Positions 10,501 through 17,515 of a stretch of DNA of 64,000 bases are shown here, piece after piece. The notes beneath the pieces are model-generated. The model had not been told where the DNA came from. It did not search any database and was given only the letters and a program-made list of their open reading frames with translations. Position numbers and translations under genes: made by a program. Every line of letters starts with the position of its first letter. Positions within the stretch are counted from its first letter, which is position 1. Source of the DNA: Pseudomonas sp. SID14000 (GTDB lineage: Bacteria > Pseudomonadota > Gammaproteobacteria > Pseudomonadales > Pseudomonadaceae); the NCBI RefSeq assembly GCF_002165135.1, contig NZ_NFZQ01000007.1:186001-250000 (forward strand), given 5' to 3'.

Positions 10501-10854
10501 GACCTGCAGCGCCTGGAAAACCTCGGCGATACGCCTGAGGCTATCGTCGGCCTGGCTCATCGGGTAAAGGGCGGCGCCCGTATTGTGCGCGCCGATGCGT
10601 TGGTTGCCCTGTGCGAGCAGGTCGAACGCTGTTGCCACGCCCAGCCGCTGGAGCGCGCTGCGCTCAGCCAAGCGGTGCGTGCCATGGGCGACGCCATGCG
10701 GCGCCTCGAACGGCAGCTGGCGCGCCAGGCCGGGCTGGGCGTGGCGGGGTCATATCATGCCGAGCAACAACAACACCAACAGGATCACCAGTACCACGCC
10801 GATGATGCCGGACGGACCATAGCCCCAGCTGCGCGAGTGCGGGAAGACCGGTAA
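7564..10854 (+). CDS. BvgS/EvgS-like hybrid sensor histidine kinase
   Basis: Multidomain phosphorelay sensor of 1096 aa. Signal segment (1-20); two tandem periplasmic solute-binding (SBP_3, Venus flytrap) domains at about 40-270 and 285-500 (the second begins KVRVLVDEQVLPLSYRD); one membrane span near 530-550 (LIGFGIALCLLLMALLW); kinase with His578 in SHEIRTPLHAVLG; ATPase boxes NLLSNAIKFT, DSGVGI and STGLGLNISR; receiver with Asp868 in VISDCNMPRLDG; and HPt with His999 in AHRVKGGARI. No PAS domain is obvious between membrane and kinase, as in EvgS-like short versions. GTG start 3 bases after the regulator stop. The last ~40 residues (Gln/His-rich) run antisense through the DUF3309 gene and have no family counterpart, so the original stop may have been lost. 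Confidence 0.9.
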   Translation: MRAIWLLLLCCVFPLPGLAVPVFHGRATFEGPRAEPAGSDLRWLWQQRVLRLGVLGSDQPPLDVLGNGRAYEGITADYAGLVAEHLHLDMQVQVFDSFEAAVAALHEGRVDMLGSVSTQQAQQAGLHLSSPYAEDLPLLLAQERKVGIMGTEPLRLVMVDGYRTAEQVGQYYPQASLQLHPTAFSALAALSLGQADLYLGNALVARYVQGRSPFSGVEEIGHAALPRQGIGFAMLDNATPLPRLVDTVLAGISANQRARIQARWSPLASGARSGQAVHLSEAQQRWLAANPKVRVLVDEQVLPLSYRDSKGQLHGLTLDVLQLITRRTGLEFDVQSGAGVEQMIGQVTQGKAQLIAGLPYSDSLAQRLGFSRAYLSASRVLVSRTGAQAPASLEQLAGRQVALVWGSAMVELLRERYPQVRQRLLHGPLEALHAVADGRVDAALLTLDDARPLVARWYPGQLQVSASLALPPAHFALAGARGASELLGIIDSALLSLAPHETNALVRRWRNPMIVPDGAWPRLRSKVLIGFGIALCLLLMALLWIRYLGRLQVRLRRAKRAADAANQAKTEFLATVSHEIRTPLHAVLGMLELAQRKAAQGVLDRLAIEVATEAARGLKELIGDILDITRIETGHLQLSPQRVRVSELVGRVVQLFEQLARGKGLELQMQLSGAVGAEVMLDPLRFKQVLANLLSNAIKFTQRGRIVVSLQAAPLDGQLDVVLRVKDSGVGIAASELAALGEPFRQASNHRQSPRASTGLGLNISRSLCQLMGGSLQLRSTLGEGTEVQVQLKLPLLPGAGAPPGTSFLPEVEPGARLRVLVVDDYPANRLLLAQQLDYLGHQARVAEDGAQALRLWLKEHFDVVISDCNMPRLDGDGLARAIREHERRSGRPRCRLIGLTASAQEVDRRRSCEAGMDDCLFKPLDLDSLTQALISARPVAEPDDGSSLLDLQHLRHLVGNDEAALKALLGDLRASNREDLQRLENLGDTPEAIVGLAHRVKGGARIVRADALVALCEQVERCCHAQPLERAALSQAVRAMGDAMRRLERQLARQAGLGVAGSYHAEQQQHQQDHQYHADDAGRTIAPAARVREDR

Positions 10855-10902
10855 GCCACCAATCAGCAGAAGGATCAGGATGATGATGAGGATCGTGGTC
10901 AT
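10750..10902 (-). CDS. DUF3309 small membrane protein
   Basis: A 50-aa protein, almost wholly hydrophobic: two membrane segments, MTTILIIILILLLIGGLPVF and a second ending VVLVILLVLLLLGMI, with a polar turn PHSRSWGYGPSG between them. This is the DUF3309 pattern common in proteobacteria; function unknown. The start at 10902 is preceded by AAGGA, a good ribosome site, which favours it over longer readings. Its last 105 bases overlap, in opposite direction, the 3' end of the sensor kinase gene. Confidence 0.8.
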   Translation of the reverse strand: MTTILIIILILLLIGGLPVFPHSRSWGYGPSGIIGVVLVILLVLLLLGMI

Positions 10903-10992
10903 GACGGAGTCCTTGCGTGGTTGAGGGTCAAGGGCCTCGGACTGCTGGCCTCTTGTAAGTAAGGACCGGTGGTGATTGCCAAAGATTCCATT

Positions 10993-11104
10993 TGTGTGGT
11001 GCCTGTACCGGCCTCTTCGCAGCACAAGGCTGCTCCTACAGCTGTGTGCGGTCCCTGTAGGAGCAGCCTTGTGCTGCGAAGAGGCCGGTACAGGCCAACC
11101 ACAC
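10993..11104. repeat. REP doublet (long hairpin)
   Basis: Arms of about 50 bases (10993-11042 and 11055-11104) are inverted copies, nearly perfect, joined by a short loop: left GCCTGTACCGGCCTCTTCGC... and right ...GCGAAGAGGCCGGTACAGGC. This is a Pseudomonas REP pair of the type mobilised by RAYT transposases. It lies between the divergent DUF3309 and SDR genes. Confidence 0.85.
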
Positions 11105-11201
11105 AGTCATGCCCGTCCATTCACTAGCCTGATGAACCCTGCCAGTCCCCCTGGCCTTGATTAGACTCGTTGCACAACCCATCAGAACAAGGCCAGCCAC
11201 A

Positions 11202-12011
11202 ATGCAAAACCGCATCATGATTACCGGCGCCGGGTCCGGCCTCGGTCGCGAGATCGCCCTGCGCTGGGCGCGTGAGGGCTGGCGCCTGGCGCTGGCCGAT
11301 GTCAACGAAACCGGCCTGCGCGAAACCCTGGAGCTGGTCCGCGCGGTCGGTGGCGAGGGCTTCGTCCAGCGCTGCGACGTGCGCGACTACAGCCAGCTCA
11401 CCGCCCTGGCCCAGACCTGCGTCGAGCAGTTCGGCGGCATCGACGTGATCGTCAACAACGCTGGTGTCGCCTCGGGCGGGTTCTTCGCCGAATTGTCGCT
11501 GGAGGACTGGGACTGGCAGATCGCGGTCAACCTGATGGGCGTGGTCAAGGGCTGCAAGGCCTTCCTGCCGCTGCTAGAGCGCAGCAAGGGGCGGATCATC
11601 AACATTGCCTCGATGGCCGCGCTGATGCAGGGCCCGGGCATGAGCAACTACAACGTGGCCAAGGCCGGCGTGCTGGCCCTGTCGGAAAGCCTGCTGGTGG
11701 AACTGCGCCAGCTGGAGGTGGCGGTGCATGTGGTGTGCCCTTCGTTCTTCCAGACCAACCTGCTGGACTCGTTCCGCGGGCCGAATCCGGCGATGAAGGC
11801 GCAGGTTGGCAAGCTGCTGGAGGGCTCGCCTATCAATGCGACGGAAATCGCCGAGTACATCCACCAGCAGGTTGCCGCTGGTGAGTTCCTGATCCTGCCC
11901 CATGAGGCCGGGCGCCAGGCCTGGCAACTGAAGCGTCAGGCCCCCGAGCGGCTGTATGACGAGATGGCTGAAATGGCGGTGAAAATGCGGGCCAAGGCTC
12001 AGTCGCGATGA
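11202..12011 (+). CDS. SDR-family NAD(P)-dependent oxidoreductase
   Basis: Classical short-chain dehydrogenase of 269 aa. Nucleotide-binding motif ITGAGSGLGREIAL at the N-terminus, DVNE after the second strand (Asp suggests NAD(H) preference, but this is weak), NNAG at about residue 87, and catalytic Ser in NIASMAALMQ with YNVAK (Tyr/Lys). The start at 11202 (MQNRIMITG) is chosen over upstream in-frame codons because the Rossmann fold begins here. Substrate unknown. It stands alone; the gene after it is the rsmI regulator with its own upstream region. Confidence 0.85.
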   Translation: MQNRIMITGAGSGLGREIALRWAREGWRLALADVNETGLRETLELVRAVGGEGFVQRCDVRDYSQLTALAQTCVEQFGGIDVIVNNAGVASGGFFAELSLEDWDWQIAVNLMGVVKGCKAFLPLLERSKGRIINIASMAALMQGPGMSNYNVAKAGVLALSESLLVELRQLEVAVHVVCPSFFQTNLLDSFRGPNPAMKAQVGKLLEGSPINATEIAEYIHQQVAAGEFLILPHEAGRQAWQLKRQAPERLYDEMAEMAVKMRAKAQSR

Positions 12012-12020
12012 TTCGTCTGT

Positions 12021-12048
12021 AGGGAAAATTACCTAGAAATGTAGGGAG
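12021..12048 (+). promoter_or_regulatory. Candidate BvgA-like heptads upstream of rsmI
   Basis: TAGGGAAAATTACCTA (12021-12036) is a near-palindrome, followed by TGTAGGGA (12041-12048). The half sites resemble those before the chaperone gene (TAGGGAAATTTCC). It lies about 85 bases before the rsmI start. Whether the fimbrial regulator uses it is a guess. Confidence 0.25.
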
Positions 12049-12131
12049 CCTCTGAATCACGGTTGAGCTATTGAGTAGCCGAATGCCATCAGGGCAGGCT
12101 GCGGTTTTCCCTTTCGCTGGAGGATCGGAGC

Positions 12132-12320
12132 ATGTTGGTAATAGGGCGCCAAGTAGGGGAGGTTATCGTGATTGGTGATGACATACGGGTCATGGTGGTG
12201 GAGACGCGGGAGGGGGTGGTGCGCTTTGGCGTGGATGCCCCGCGCGAGGTGCCGGTGCATCGGGCCGAGGTGTACAAGCGCATCAAGGAGGGGCAGCAGG
12301 CTAAAGCCCGCGGGGTTTGA
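12132..12320 (+). CDS. rsmI: CsrA/RsmA-family RNA-binding regulator (RsmI)
   Basis: A 62-aa CsrA-family protein, MLVIGRQVGEVIVIGDDIRV..., with the conserved region R-FGVDAPREVPVHRAEVYKRI that forms the RNA-binding strand and helix (the VHR-E-Y signature). CsrA dimers bind A(N)GGA motifs near ribosome sites and control translation, here probably of biofilm and secondary-metabolism genes within the Gac/Rsm circuit. P. putida carries three paralogues (RsmA, RsmE, RsmI); the sequence MLVIGR-VGEVIVIG and the neighbourhood near actP agree with RsmI. A strong ribosome site (TGGAGGA) precedes the ATG. Confidence 0.88.
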   Translation: MLVIGRQVGEVIVIGDDIRVMVVETREGVVRFGVDAPREVPVHRAEVYKRIKEGQQAKARGV

Positions 12321-12352
12321 TGTTGCCTGTGCCGGCGATGAGGCCGGCGCTG

Positions 12353-12580
12353 CTAGTCGAGCAATTCGCGAGGCACATCATGCTTGGCCAGCAACTGGCA
12401 CTGCTGGCTTTCCGGGTCGAACAGGATGTACGCCTGGCCCTTGGCCAATGCCTGTCGTACCCGCAGCACGCGGGTTTCCAGCGGGGTATCGTCGCCGTTG
12501 TCGGTGCCGTCGCGGGTGACGAAGTCCTCGATCAGGCGGGTCAGGGTTTCGGCTTGCAGTTGGTCGTAGGGGATCAGCAT
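12353..12580 (-). CDS. YheU-family (UPF0270) protein
   Basis: A 75-aa protein beginning MLIPYDQLQAETLTRLIEDF and containing VTRDGTD, as in the YheU/UPF0270 family. Function unknown; small acidic cytoplasmic protein. It is the last gene of a minus-strand run headed by the NAGGN genes, 84 bases after the peptidase stop, and converges on rsmI. Confidence 0.85.
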   Translation of the reverse strand: MLIPYDQLQAETLTRLIEDFVTRDGTDNGDDTPLETRVLRVRQALAKGQAYILFDPESQQCQLLAKHDVPRELLD

Positions 12581-12664
12581 GGTGTGCGGTATCTAGGGTG
12601 TCGGTATGGGCATGCTACGCGAAACATCTGGCATTTTGGGGCCGCGTTGCAGCCCCCGGGGCCC

Positions 12665-13849
12665 TCAAGCCTTGTTCCCGACCAGGCTATCCACTATGGG
12701 CACCCGCGTATCGCTCTCCATCTGCGCATCATGTTCCAGCTGGTGGCTGAAGCGCTCCAACGATGCATTGGCCGGCTGCGAGTCACTGGCAAACACCGGC
12801 GGGCTCAGCAGGTACGCCGATAACAATCGGCTCAGCGCCGCCAGGCTGTCGATATGGGTTCGCTCATACCCATGGGTAGCATCGCAACCAAACGCCACCA
12901 GCGCGGTACGAATATCGTGCCCCGCCGTCACCGCCGAATGGGCATCGCTGAAGTAATAGCGAAACAGGTCGCGCCGCACCGGCAGGTCGTGGTCATTGGC
13001 CAGCTTCAGCAGGTGCCGGGACAGGTGGTAGTCGTAAGGCCCCGACGAGTCCTGCATGGCCACGCTCACCGCATGCTCGCTGGAGGCCTGCCCGGGCGCC
13101 ACCGGGGCGATGTCGATGCCGACGAACTCGCTGACATCCCAGGGCAGGGCGCCGGCGGCACCCGAGCCGGTTTCTTCGGTGATGGTGAACAGCGGGTGGC
13201 AGTCGATCAGCGGCTGGCTGCCGCTTTCCACCACGGCTTTCAGCGCCGCCAGCAGCGCTGCCACACCGGCCTTGTCGTCCAGGTGGCGGGCGCTGATATG
13301 GCCGCTTTCGGTGAATTCGGGCAGTGGGTCGAAGGCAACGAAATCACCAATGCTCACGCCTAGCGCCTCGCAGTCGGCGCGGGTGGCGCAATAGGCATCC
13401 AGGCGTACCTCCACGTGTTCCCAGCTGATCGGCATCTGGTCGATGGCGGTATTGAAGGCATGCCCGCTGGCCATCAGCGGCAGCACGCTGCCACGGAACA
13501 CGCCAGTGTCGGTGAACACGCTGACCCGGCTGCCTTCGGCGAAGCGGCTGGACCAGCAGCCGACCGGCGCCAGGGCCAGGCGGCCGTTGTCCTGCAACTG
13601 GCGCACGCTGGCGCCGATGGTGTCCAGGTGTGCGGACACGGCGCGGTCAGGTGAGGTCTGCCGCCCCTTTAGAGTGGCGCGGATGGTGCCGCGGCGGGTC
13701 AGCTCGAAGGGTATGCCCAGCTCGTCCAGGCGTTCGGCCACGTAGCGCACGATGGTGTCGGTGAAACCGGTGGGGCTGGGGATGGCGAGCATCTCCAGCA
13801 ACACGCGCTTGAGGTAGTCGAGATCGGGTTCGGGATGTCGGTCGGACAT
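12665..13849 (-). CDS. M42-type peptidase of the NAGGN osmoprotectant system
   Basis: Metallopeptidase of 394 aa. Metal ligand motifs of the M42/M20 clan are visible: SAHLDTIG, HLDDKAGVAALL, TITEETGSGAAG (catalytic Glu pair), FSDAHSA and CDATHGYERTH. It lies downstream of the N-acetylglutaminylglutamine synthetase and amidotransferase genes, a conserved three-gene set in Pseudomonas, so it is the 'osmoprotectant NAGGN system M42 family peptidase'. It probably breaks down or processes the dipeptide. A REP pair sits in the 129-base gap to the synthetase gene. Confidence 0.9.
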   Translation of the reverse strand: MSDRHPEPDLDYLKRVLLEMLAIPSPTGFTDTIVRYVAERLDELGIPFELTRRGTIRATLKGRQTSPDRAVSAHLDTIGASVRQLQDNGRLALAPVGCWSSRFAEGSRVSVFTDTGVFRGSVLPLMASGHAFNTAIDQMPISWEHVEVRLDAYCATRADCEALGVSIGDFVAFDPLPEFTESGHISARHLDDKAGVAALLAALKAVVESGSQPLIDCHPLFTITEETGSGAAGALPWDVSEFVGIDIAPVAPGQASSEHAVSVAMQDSSGPYDYHLSRHLLKLANDHDLPVRRDLFRYYFSDAHSAVTAGHDIRTALVAFGCDATHGYERTHIDSLAALSRLLSAYLLSPPVFASDSQPANASLERFSHQLEHDAQMESDTRVPIVDSLVGNKA

Positions 13850-13876
13850 GGTTGGGGGCTCCTTATATCCTGCGGC

Positions 13877-13970
13877 GGCCTCTTCGCGGGTAAACCCGCT
13901 CCCACAGGGACCCCACAGGGCCTGAGTGCAGCGCCGTACCTGTGGGAGCGGGTTTACCCGCGAAGAGGCC
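13877..13970. repeat. REP doublet
   Basis: Two 32-base arms, 13877-13908 (GGCCTCTTCGCGGGTAAACC...) and 13939-13970, are exact inverted copies around a 30-base spacer. It lies within the NAGGN gene set, between synthetase and peptidase, where such hairpins may stabilise the upstream message. Confidence 0.88.
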
Positions 13971-13978
13971 AGCAGCGG

Positions 13979-15724
13979 TTACGCCAAAGGCCGGCTATGC
14001 GGAAACAGCAGGTCGATAAAACGCTCGGCGGTCGGTTGCGGTTCATGGTTGGCCAACCCGGCACGCTCGTTGGCCTCGATGATCACGTACTCTGGCTGCC
14101 CGGCATCACGCACCATGAAGTCCAGCCCCACCACTGGAATCTCCAGCGCCCGTGCAGCGCGCACGGCAGCGTCGGCCAGCGCCGGGTGCAGGCGCTCTGT
14201 CACGTCTTCCAGGGTGCCGCCGGTGTGCAGGTTGGCGGTGCGTCGCACGGCCAGGCGCTGGCCGGCGGGCAACACGTCGTCATAGCCCAAGCCCGCCGCG
14301 CGCAGTGTGCGCTCGGTTTCGTCGTCCAGCGGAATACGGCTTTCGCCACCGGTTGCCGCCTGGCGCCGACGGCTCTGGGCATCGATCAGTTGGCGGATGC
14401 TGTGATTGCCATCGCCCAGTACCTGCGCCGGGTGACGGATGGCGGCGGCCACCACTTCATAGCCGATCACCACGATGCGCAGGTCATGCCCGGCATGGAA
14501 GCTTTCCAGCAGTACGCGGCTGTCGAACTGGCGGGCATGCGCCACGGCGCGGGTGATGTCGTCGATGCAGGTGAGGTTCACCGCCACCCCTTGCCCTTGC
14601 TCGCCATCGACCGGCTTGACCACCACCGCGCCATGCTCGTCGAGAAACGCCAGGTTGTCATCGGCATTGCCGGCCAACTGCTGCGCCGGTACCTGCAACC
14701 CGGCGCTGTGCAGGGCATGCCGGGTCAGGCGCTTGTCCTGGCACAGGGTCATGGTCACGGCGCTGGTCAGGTCGCTGAGCGACTCACGGCAGCGTATGCG
14801 ACGCCCGCCCAGGCTGAGGGTGAACAAGCCGCCGGCAGCATCGTCCACTTGTACCTCGATACCCCGACGCAGCGCTTCGTCGACGATTATGCGTGCGTAC
14901 GGGTTGAGGTCGGCTTGAGGCCCAGGCCCGAGAAACAGCTGCTCGTTGATGCCGTTCTTGCGCTTGACCGCAAAGGTCGGCAGGTTGCGAAAGCCCAGCT
15001 TCTGGTACAGGCGCTTGGCCTGGCGGTTGTCGTGCAGCACCGACAGGTCCAGGTAGGCCAGGCCGCGGCTCATGAAGTGCTCGACCAGGTGGCGCACCAG
15101 CACTTCACCCACGCCGGGGCGGGTGCAGTGCGGGTCCACGGCAAGGCACCACAGGCTGCTGCCGTGCTCGGGGTCGTCGAACGCCTTGGCGTGGTTCAGG
15201 CCCATGACGCTACCGATCACCGCGCCGGTGTCTTCGTCCTCGGCCAGCCAGTACACAGGGCCGCCCAGGTGCAGAGGGGTGATCAGCTCGGCATCGACCG
15301 GCAGCATGCCACGCGCCTGGTACAGGGTGTTGATCGCCTGCCAGTCGCCGGGGTTCTGCGCCCTGCGCACCCGAAAGCCACGGAACACACGCTGCGCTGG
15401 GCGGTAATCGGTGAACCACAGGCGCAGGGTGTCTGACGGGTCGAGGAACAGTTGCTGCGGGGCCTGGGCCAGCAACTGCTGCGGCGCGGCCACATATAGC
15501 GCGATGTCGCGCTCGCCGGGGCGTTCTTCCAGCAGGTCGGCGGCCAGGTCGGCCGGGTTGGGGTAGGTGTGGCCAATCAGCAGCCGGCCCCAGCCGCAAT
15601 GCACGGCGCGCGGCTGGGCGTGGGGCTGGCTGCCGTCGCCGGCCAGGCGCGCCTGCAGGCGCTCGTAGGACGGCGCCTGGCCGCGTAACAGGCGCTGACC
15701 GTAGGCAGTTTCGTGAGCTTTCAT
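13979..15724 (-). CDS. ngg: N-acetylglutaminylglutamine synthetase
   Basis: A 581-aa fusion: an N-terminal GNAT acetyltransferase domain (roughly 110-290, with LWCLAVDPHCTRPGVGEVL and YLDLSVLHDNRQAKRLYQKL) and a C-terminal ATP-grasp ligase domain (VVKPVDGEQGQGVAVNL, GLDFMVRD, IIEANERAGLANHEP). It acetylates glutamine and joins it to a second glutamine, making the dipeptide precursor of NAGGN, an osmolyte of Pseudomonas. It is separated from the amidotransferase gene by only 3 bases, so the two are co-translated. Confidence 0.92.
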   Translation of the reverse strand: MKAHETAYGQRLLRGQAPSYERLQARLAGDGSQPHAQPRAVHCGWGRLLIGHTYPNPADLAADLLEERPGERDIALYVAAPQQLLAQAPQQLFLDPSDTLRLWFTDYRPAQRVFRGFRVRRAQNPGDWQAINTLYQARGMLPVDAELITPLHLGGPVYWLAEDEDTGAVIGSVMGLNHAKAFDDPEHGSSLWCLAVDPHCTRPGVGEVLVRHLVEHFMSRGLAYLDLSVLHDNRQAKRLYQKLGFRNLPTFAVKRKNGINEQLFLGPGPQADLNPYARIIVDEALRRGIEVQVDDAAGGLFTLSLGGRRIRCRESLSDLTSAVTMTLCQDKRLTRHALHSAGLQVPAQQLAGNADDNLAFLDEHGAVVVKPVDGEQGQGVAVNLTCIDDITRAVAHARQFDSRVLLESFHAGHDLRIVVIGYEVVAAAIRHPAQVLGDGNHSIRQLIDAQSRRRQAATGGESRIPLDDETERTLRAAGLGYDDVLPAGQRLAVRRTANLHTGGTLEDVTERLHPALADAAVRAARALEIPVVGLDFMVRDAGQPEYVIIEANERAGLANHEPQPTAERFIDLLFPHSRPLA

Positions 15725-15727
15725 CGG

Positions 15728-17515
15728 TCAGATTCCTTGTTCGCTCAGCCACAGGTTCAGCGCCGCCAGCTGCCACAGCTTGGAGCCGCGCAGCGGGGTC
15801 AACTGGCCGTGCGGGTTGCTCAGCAGGCGGTCGAGCATGGCCGGGTTGAACAGCCCGCGATCCTGGCTGGGGTCGGTCAGCAGCTCACGCACCCAGCCGA
15901 GGGTGGCGCCTTCCAGGTGTTTCAGGCCCGGCACCGGGAAGTAACCCTTCTTGCGGTCGATCACTTCGTGTGGAATCACTCGCCGCGCCGCCTGCTTGAG
16001 CACATGCTTGCCGCCATCGGGCAGCTTGAAGCGCGCCGGAATGCGCGCCGACAGTTCCACCAGGCGGTAGTCGAGGAACGGCGTGCGCGCCTCCAGGCCC
16101 CAGGCCATGGTCATGTTGTCCACCCGTTTGACCGGGTCGTCGACCAGCATCACCGTACTGTCCAGGCGCAGCGCCTTGTCTACCGCGTCGGGGGCGCCGG
16201 GGCGGGCGAAGTGTTCACGAACGAAGTCGCCGGCCGCGTCGGTTTCGAGCAACCAGGGTGCCTGCACGGTGTCGCGATACTCGGCGTGAGTGCGGTCGAA
16301 GAAGGCCTCGCGGTAGGCGGTGAATGCATCCTGGGCGCCGTCCACCTGCGGGTACCAGTGGTAGCCGGCGAACAGCTCGTCGGCGCCTTGGCCGCTTTGC
16401 ACGCCCTTGCAGTGCTTGGCCACCTCCCGCGACAGCAGGTAGAAGGCAATACAGTCGTGGCTGACCATTGGCTCGCTCATCGCGCGGAAAGCGGCTGGCA
16501 ACTGGTCGATGACCTCGTGCTCGGCGATGCGCAGTTGGTGGTGACGGGTACCATAGTGTTTGGCGATCAGGTCGGAATACTGGAATTCGTCGCCGCGTTC
16601 GCCGCCGGCATCCTCGAAACCGATGGAGAAGGTCGACAGGTCGTCCACGCCTGCTTCGCGCAGCAGGCCCACCAGCAGGCTTGAGTCGACCCCGCCAGAC
16701 AGCAGCACACCTACGTCCACCGCTGCACGCTGGCGGATGGCCACGGCGTCGCGGGTGGCGTCGAGCACGCGGGTGGTCCAGCCTTCCAGGTCCAGCTCAC
16801 GTTCGTCGGGGTTGGCGCCGTAGTGCAGCTGCCACCAGGTCTGGCGTTCCACTTCGCCACGGTGGTCGATGCGCATCCAGGTGCCGGGCTCCAGCTTTTG
16901 CACGTTGGCCAGCAAGGTGCGTGGCGCCGGCACCACGGCGTGGAAGTTCAGGTAGTGGTTGAGTGCCACCGGGTCGAGCATCGGGTCGATGTCACCACCC
17001 TTGAGTAGCGCTGGCAGGGCCGAGGCGAAACGCAGTCGCTCGCCGTTGCGCGACAGGTACAAGGGTTTGACGCCCAGGCGGTCGCGGGCGAGGAACAGGC
17101 GCTGGTTGTCGCGCTCCCAGATAGCCAGGGCGAACATGCCATTGAGCTTGGGCAGCAGCGCCGCGCCCCAGGCGTGGTAGCCCTTGAGCAACACCTCGGT
17201 GTCGCCGTCGGACCAGAAGGTGTAGCCCAGGGCTTGCAGCTCCTGGCGCAGCTCGGGGAAGTTGTAGATGGCACCGTTGAAGGCCAGCGACAAGCCCAGG
17301 GTGTTGTCGACCATCGGCTGGGCAGAGCCGTCGGACAGGTCCATGATTTTCAGGCGCCGGTGGCCGAGGGCGATCGGGCCCTGGCTATGGAAGCCCCAGG
17401 CATCCGGGCCGCGGGGCGCCAGGTGGTGGGTGATGCGCTCTACCGCAGCCAGGTCGGCTGGGCGAGGGGCTTGGTCGATGGGGGTGAAACGCAACTCTCC
17501 TGCTAATCCGCACAT
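15728..17515 (-). CDS. N-acetylglutaminylglutamine amidotransferase (AsnB-like)
   Basis: An asparagine-synthetase-like enzyme of 595 aa. Cys2 (MCGLAGELRF) is the nucleophile of the N-terminal class II glutaminase, with RGPDAWG and YNFPELR (glutamine tunnel). The C-terminal synthetase domain has the pyrophosphate loop LLSGGVDSSLLVGLLR and SGQGADELFAGYHWYPQ. It amidates N-acetylglutaminylglutamine to the neutral osmolyte NAGGN. First gene of the minus-strand operon; upstream lies the 442-base gap with the long inverted repeat. Expression is osmotically controlled in P. aeruginosa; no such site could be identified here. Confidence 0.92.
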   Translation of the reverse strand: MCGLAGELRFTPIDQAPRPADLAAVERITHHLAPRGPDAWGFHSQGPIALGHRRLKIMDLSDGSAQPMVDNTLGLSLAFNGAIYNFPELRQELQALGYTFWSDGDTEVLLKGYHAWGAALLPKLNGMFALAIWERDNQRLFLARDRLGVKPLYLSRNGERLRFASALPALLKGGDIDPMLDPVALNHYLNFHAVVPAPRTLLANVQKLEPGTWMRIDHRGEVERQTWWQLHYGANPDERELDLEGWTTRVLDATRDAVAIRQRAAVDVGVLLSGGVDSSLLVGLLREAGVDDLSTFSIGFEDAGGERGDEFQYSDLIAKHYGTRHHQLRIAEHEVIDQLPAAFRAMSEPMVSHDCIAFYLLSREVAKHCKGVQSGQGADELFAGYHWYPQVDGAQDAFTAYREAFFDRTHAEYRDTVQAPWLLETDAAGDFVREHFARPGAPDAVDKALRLDSTVMLVDDPVKRVDNMTMAWGLEARTPFLDYRLVELSARIPARFKLPDGGKHVLKQAARRVIPHEVIDRKKGYFPVPGLKHLEGATLGWVRELLTDPSQDRGLFNPAMLDRLLSNPHGQLTPLRGSKLWQLAALNLWLSEQGI

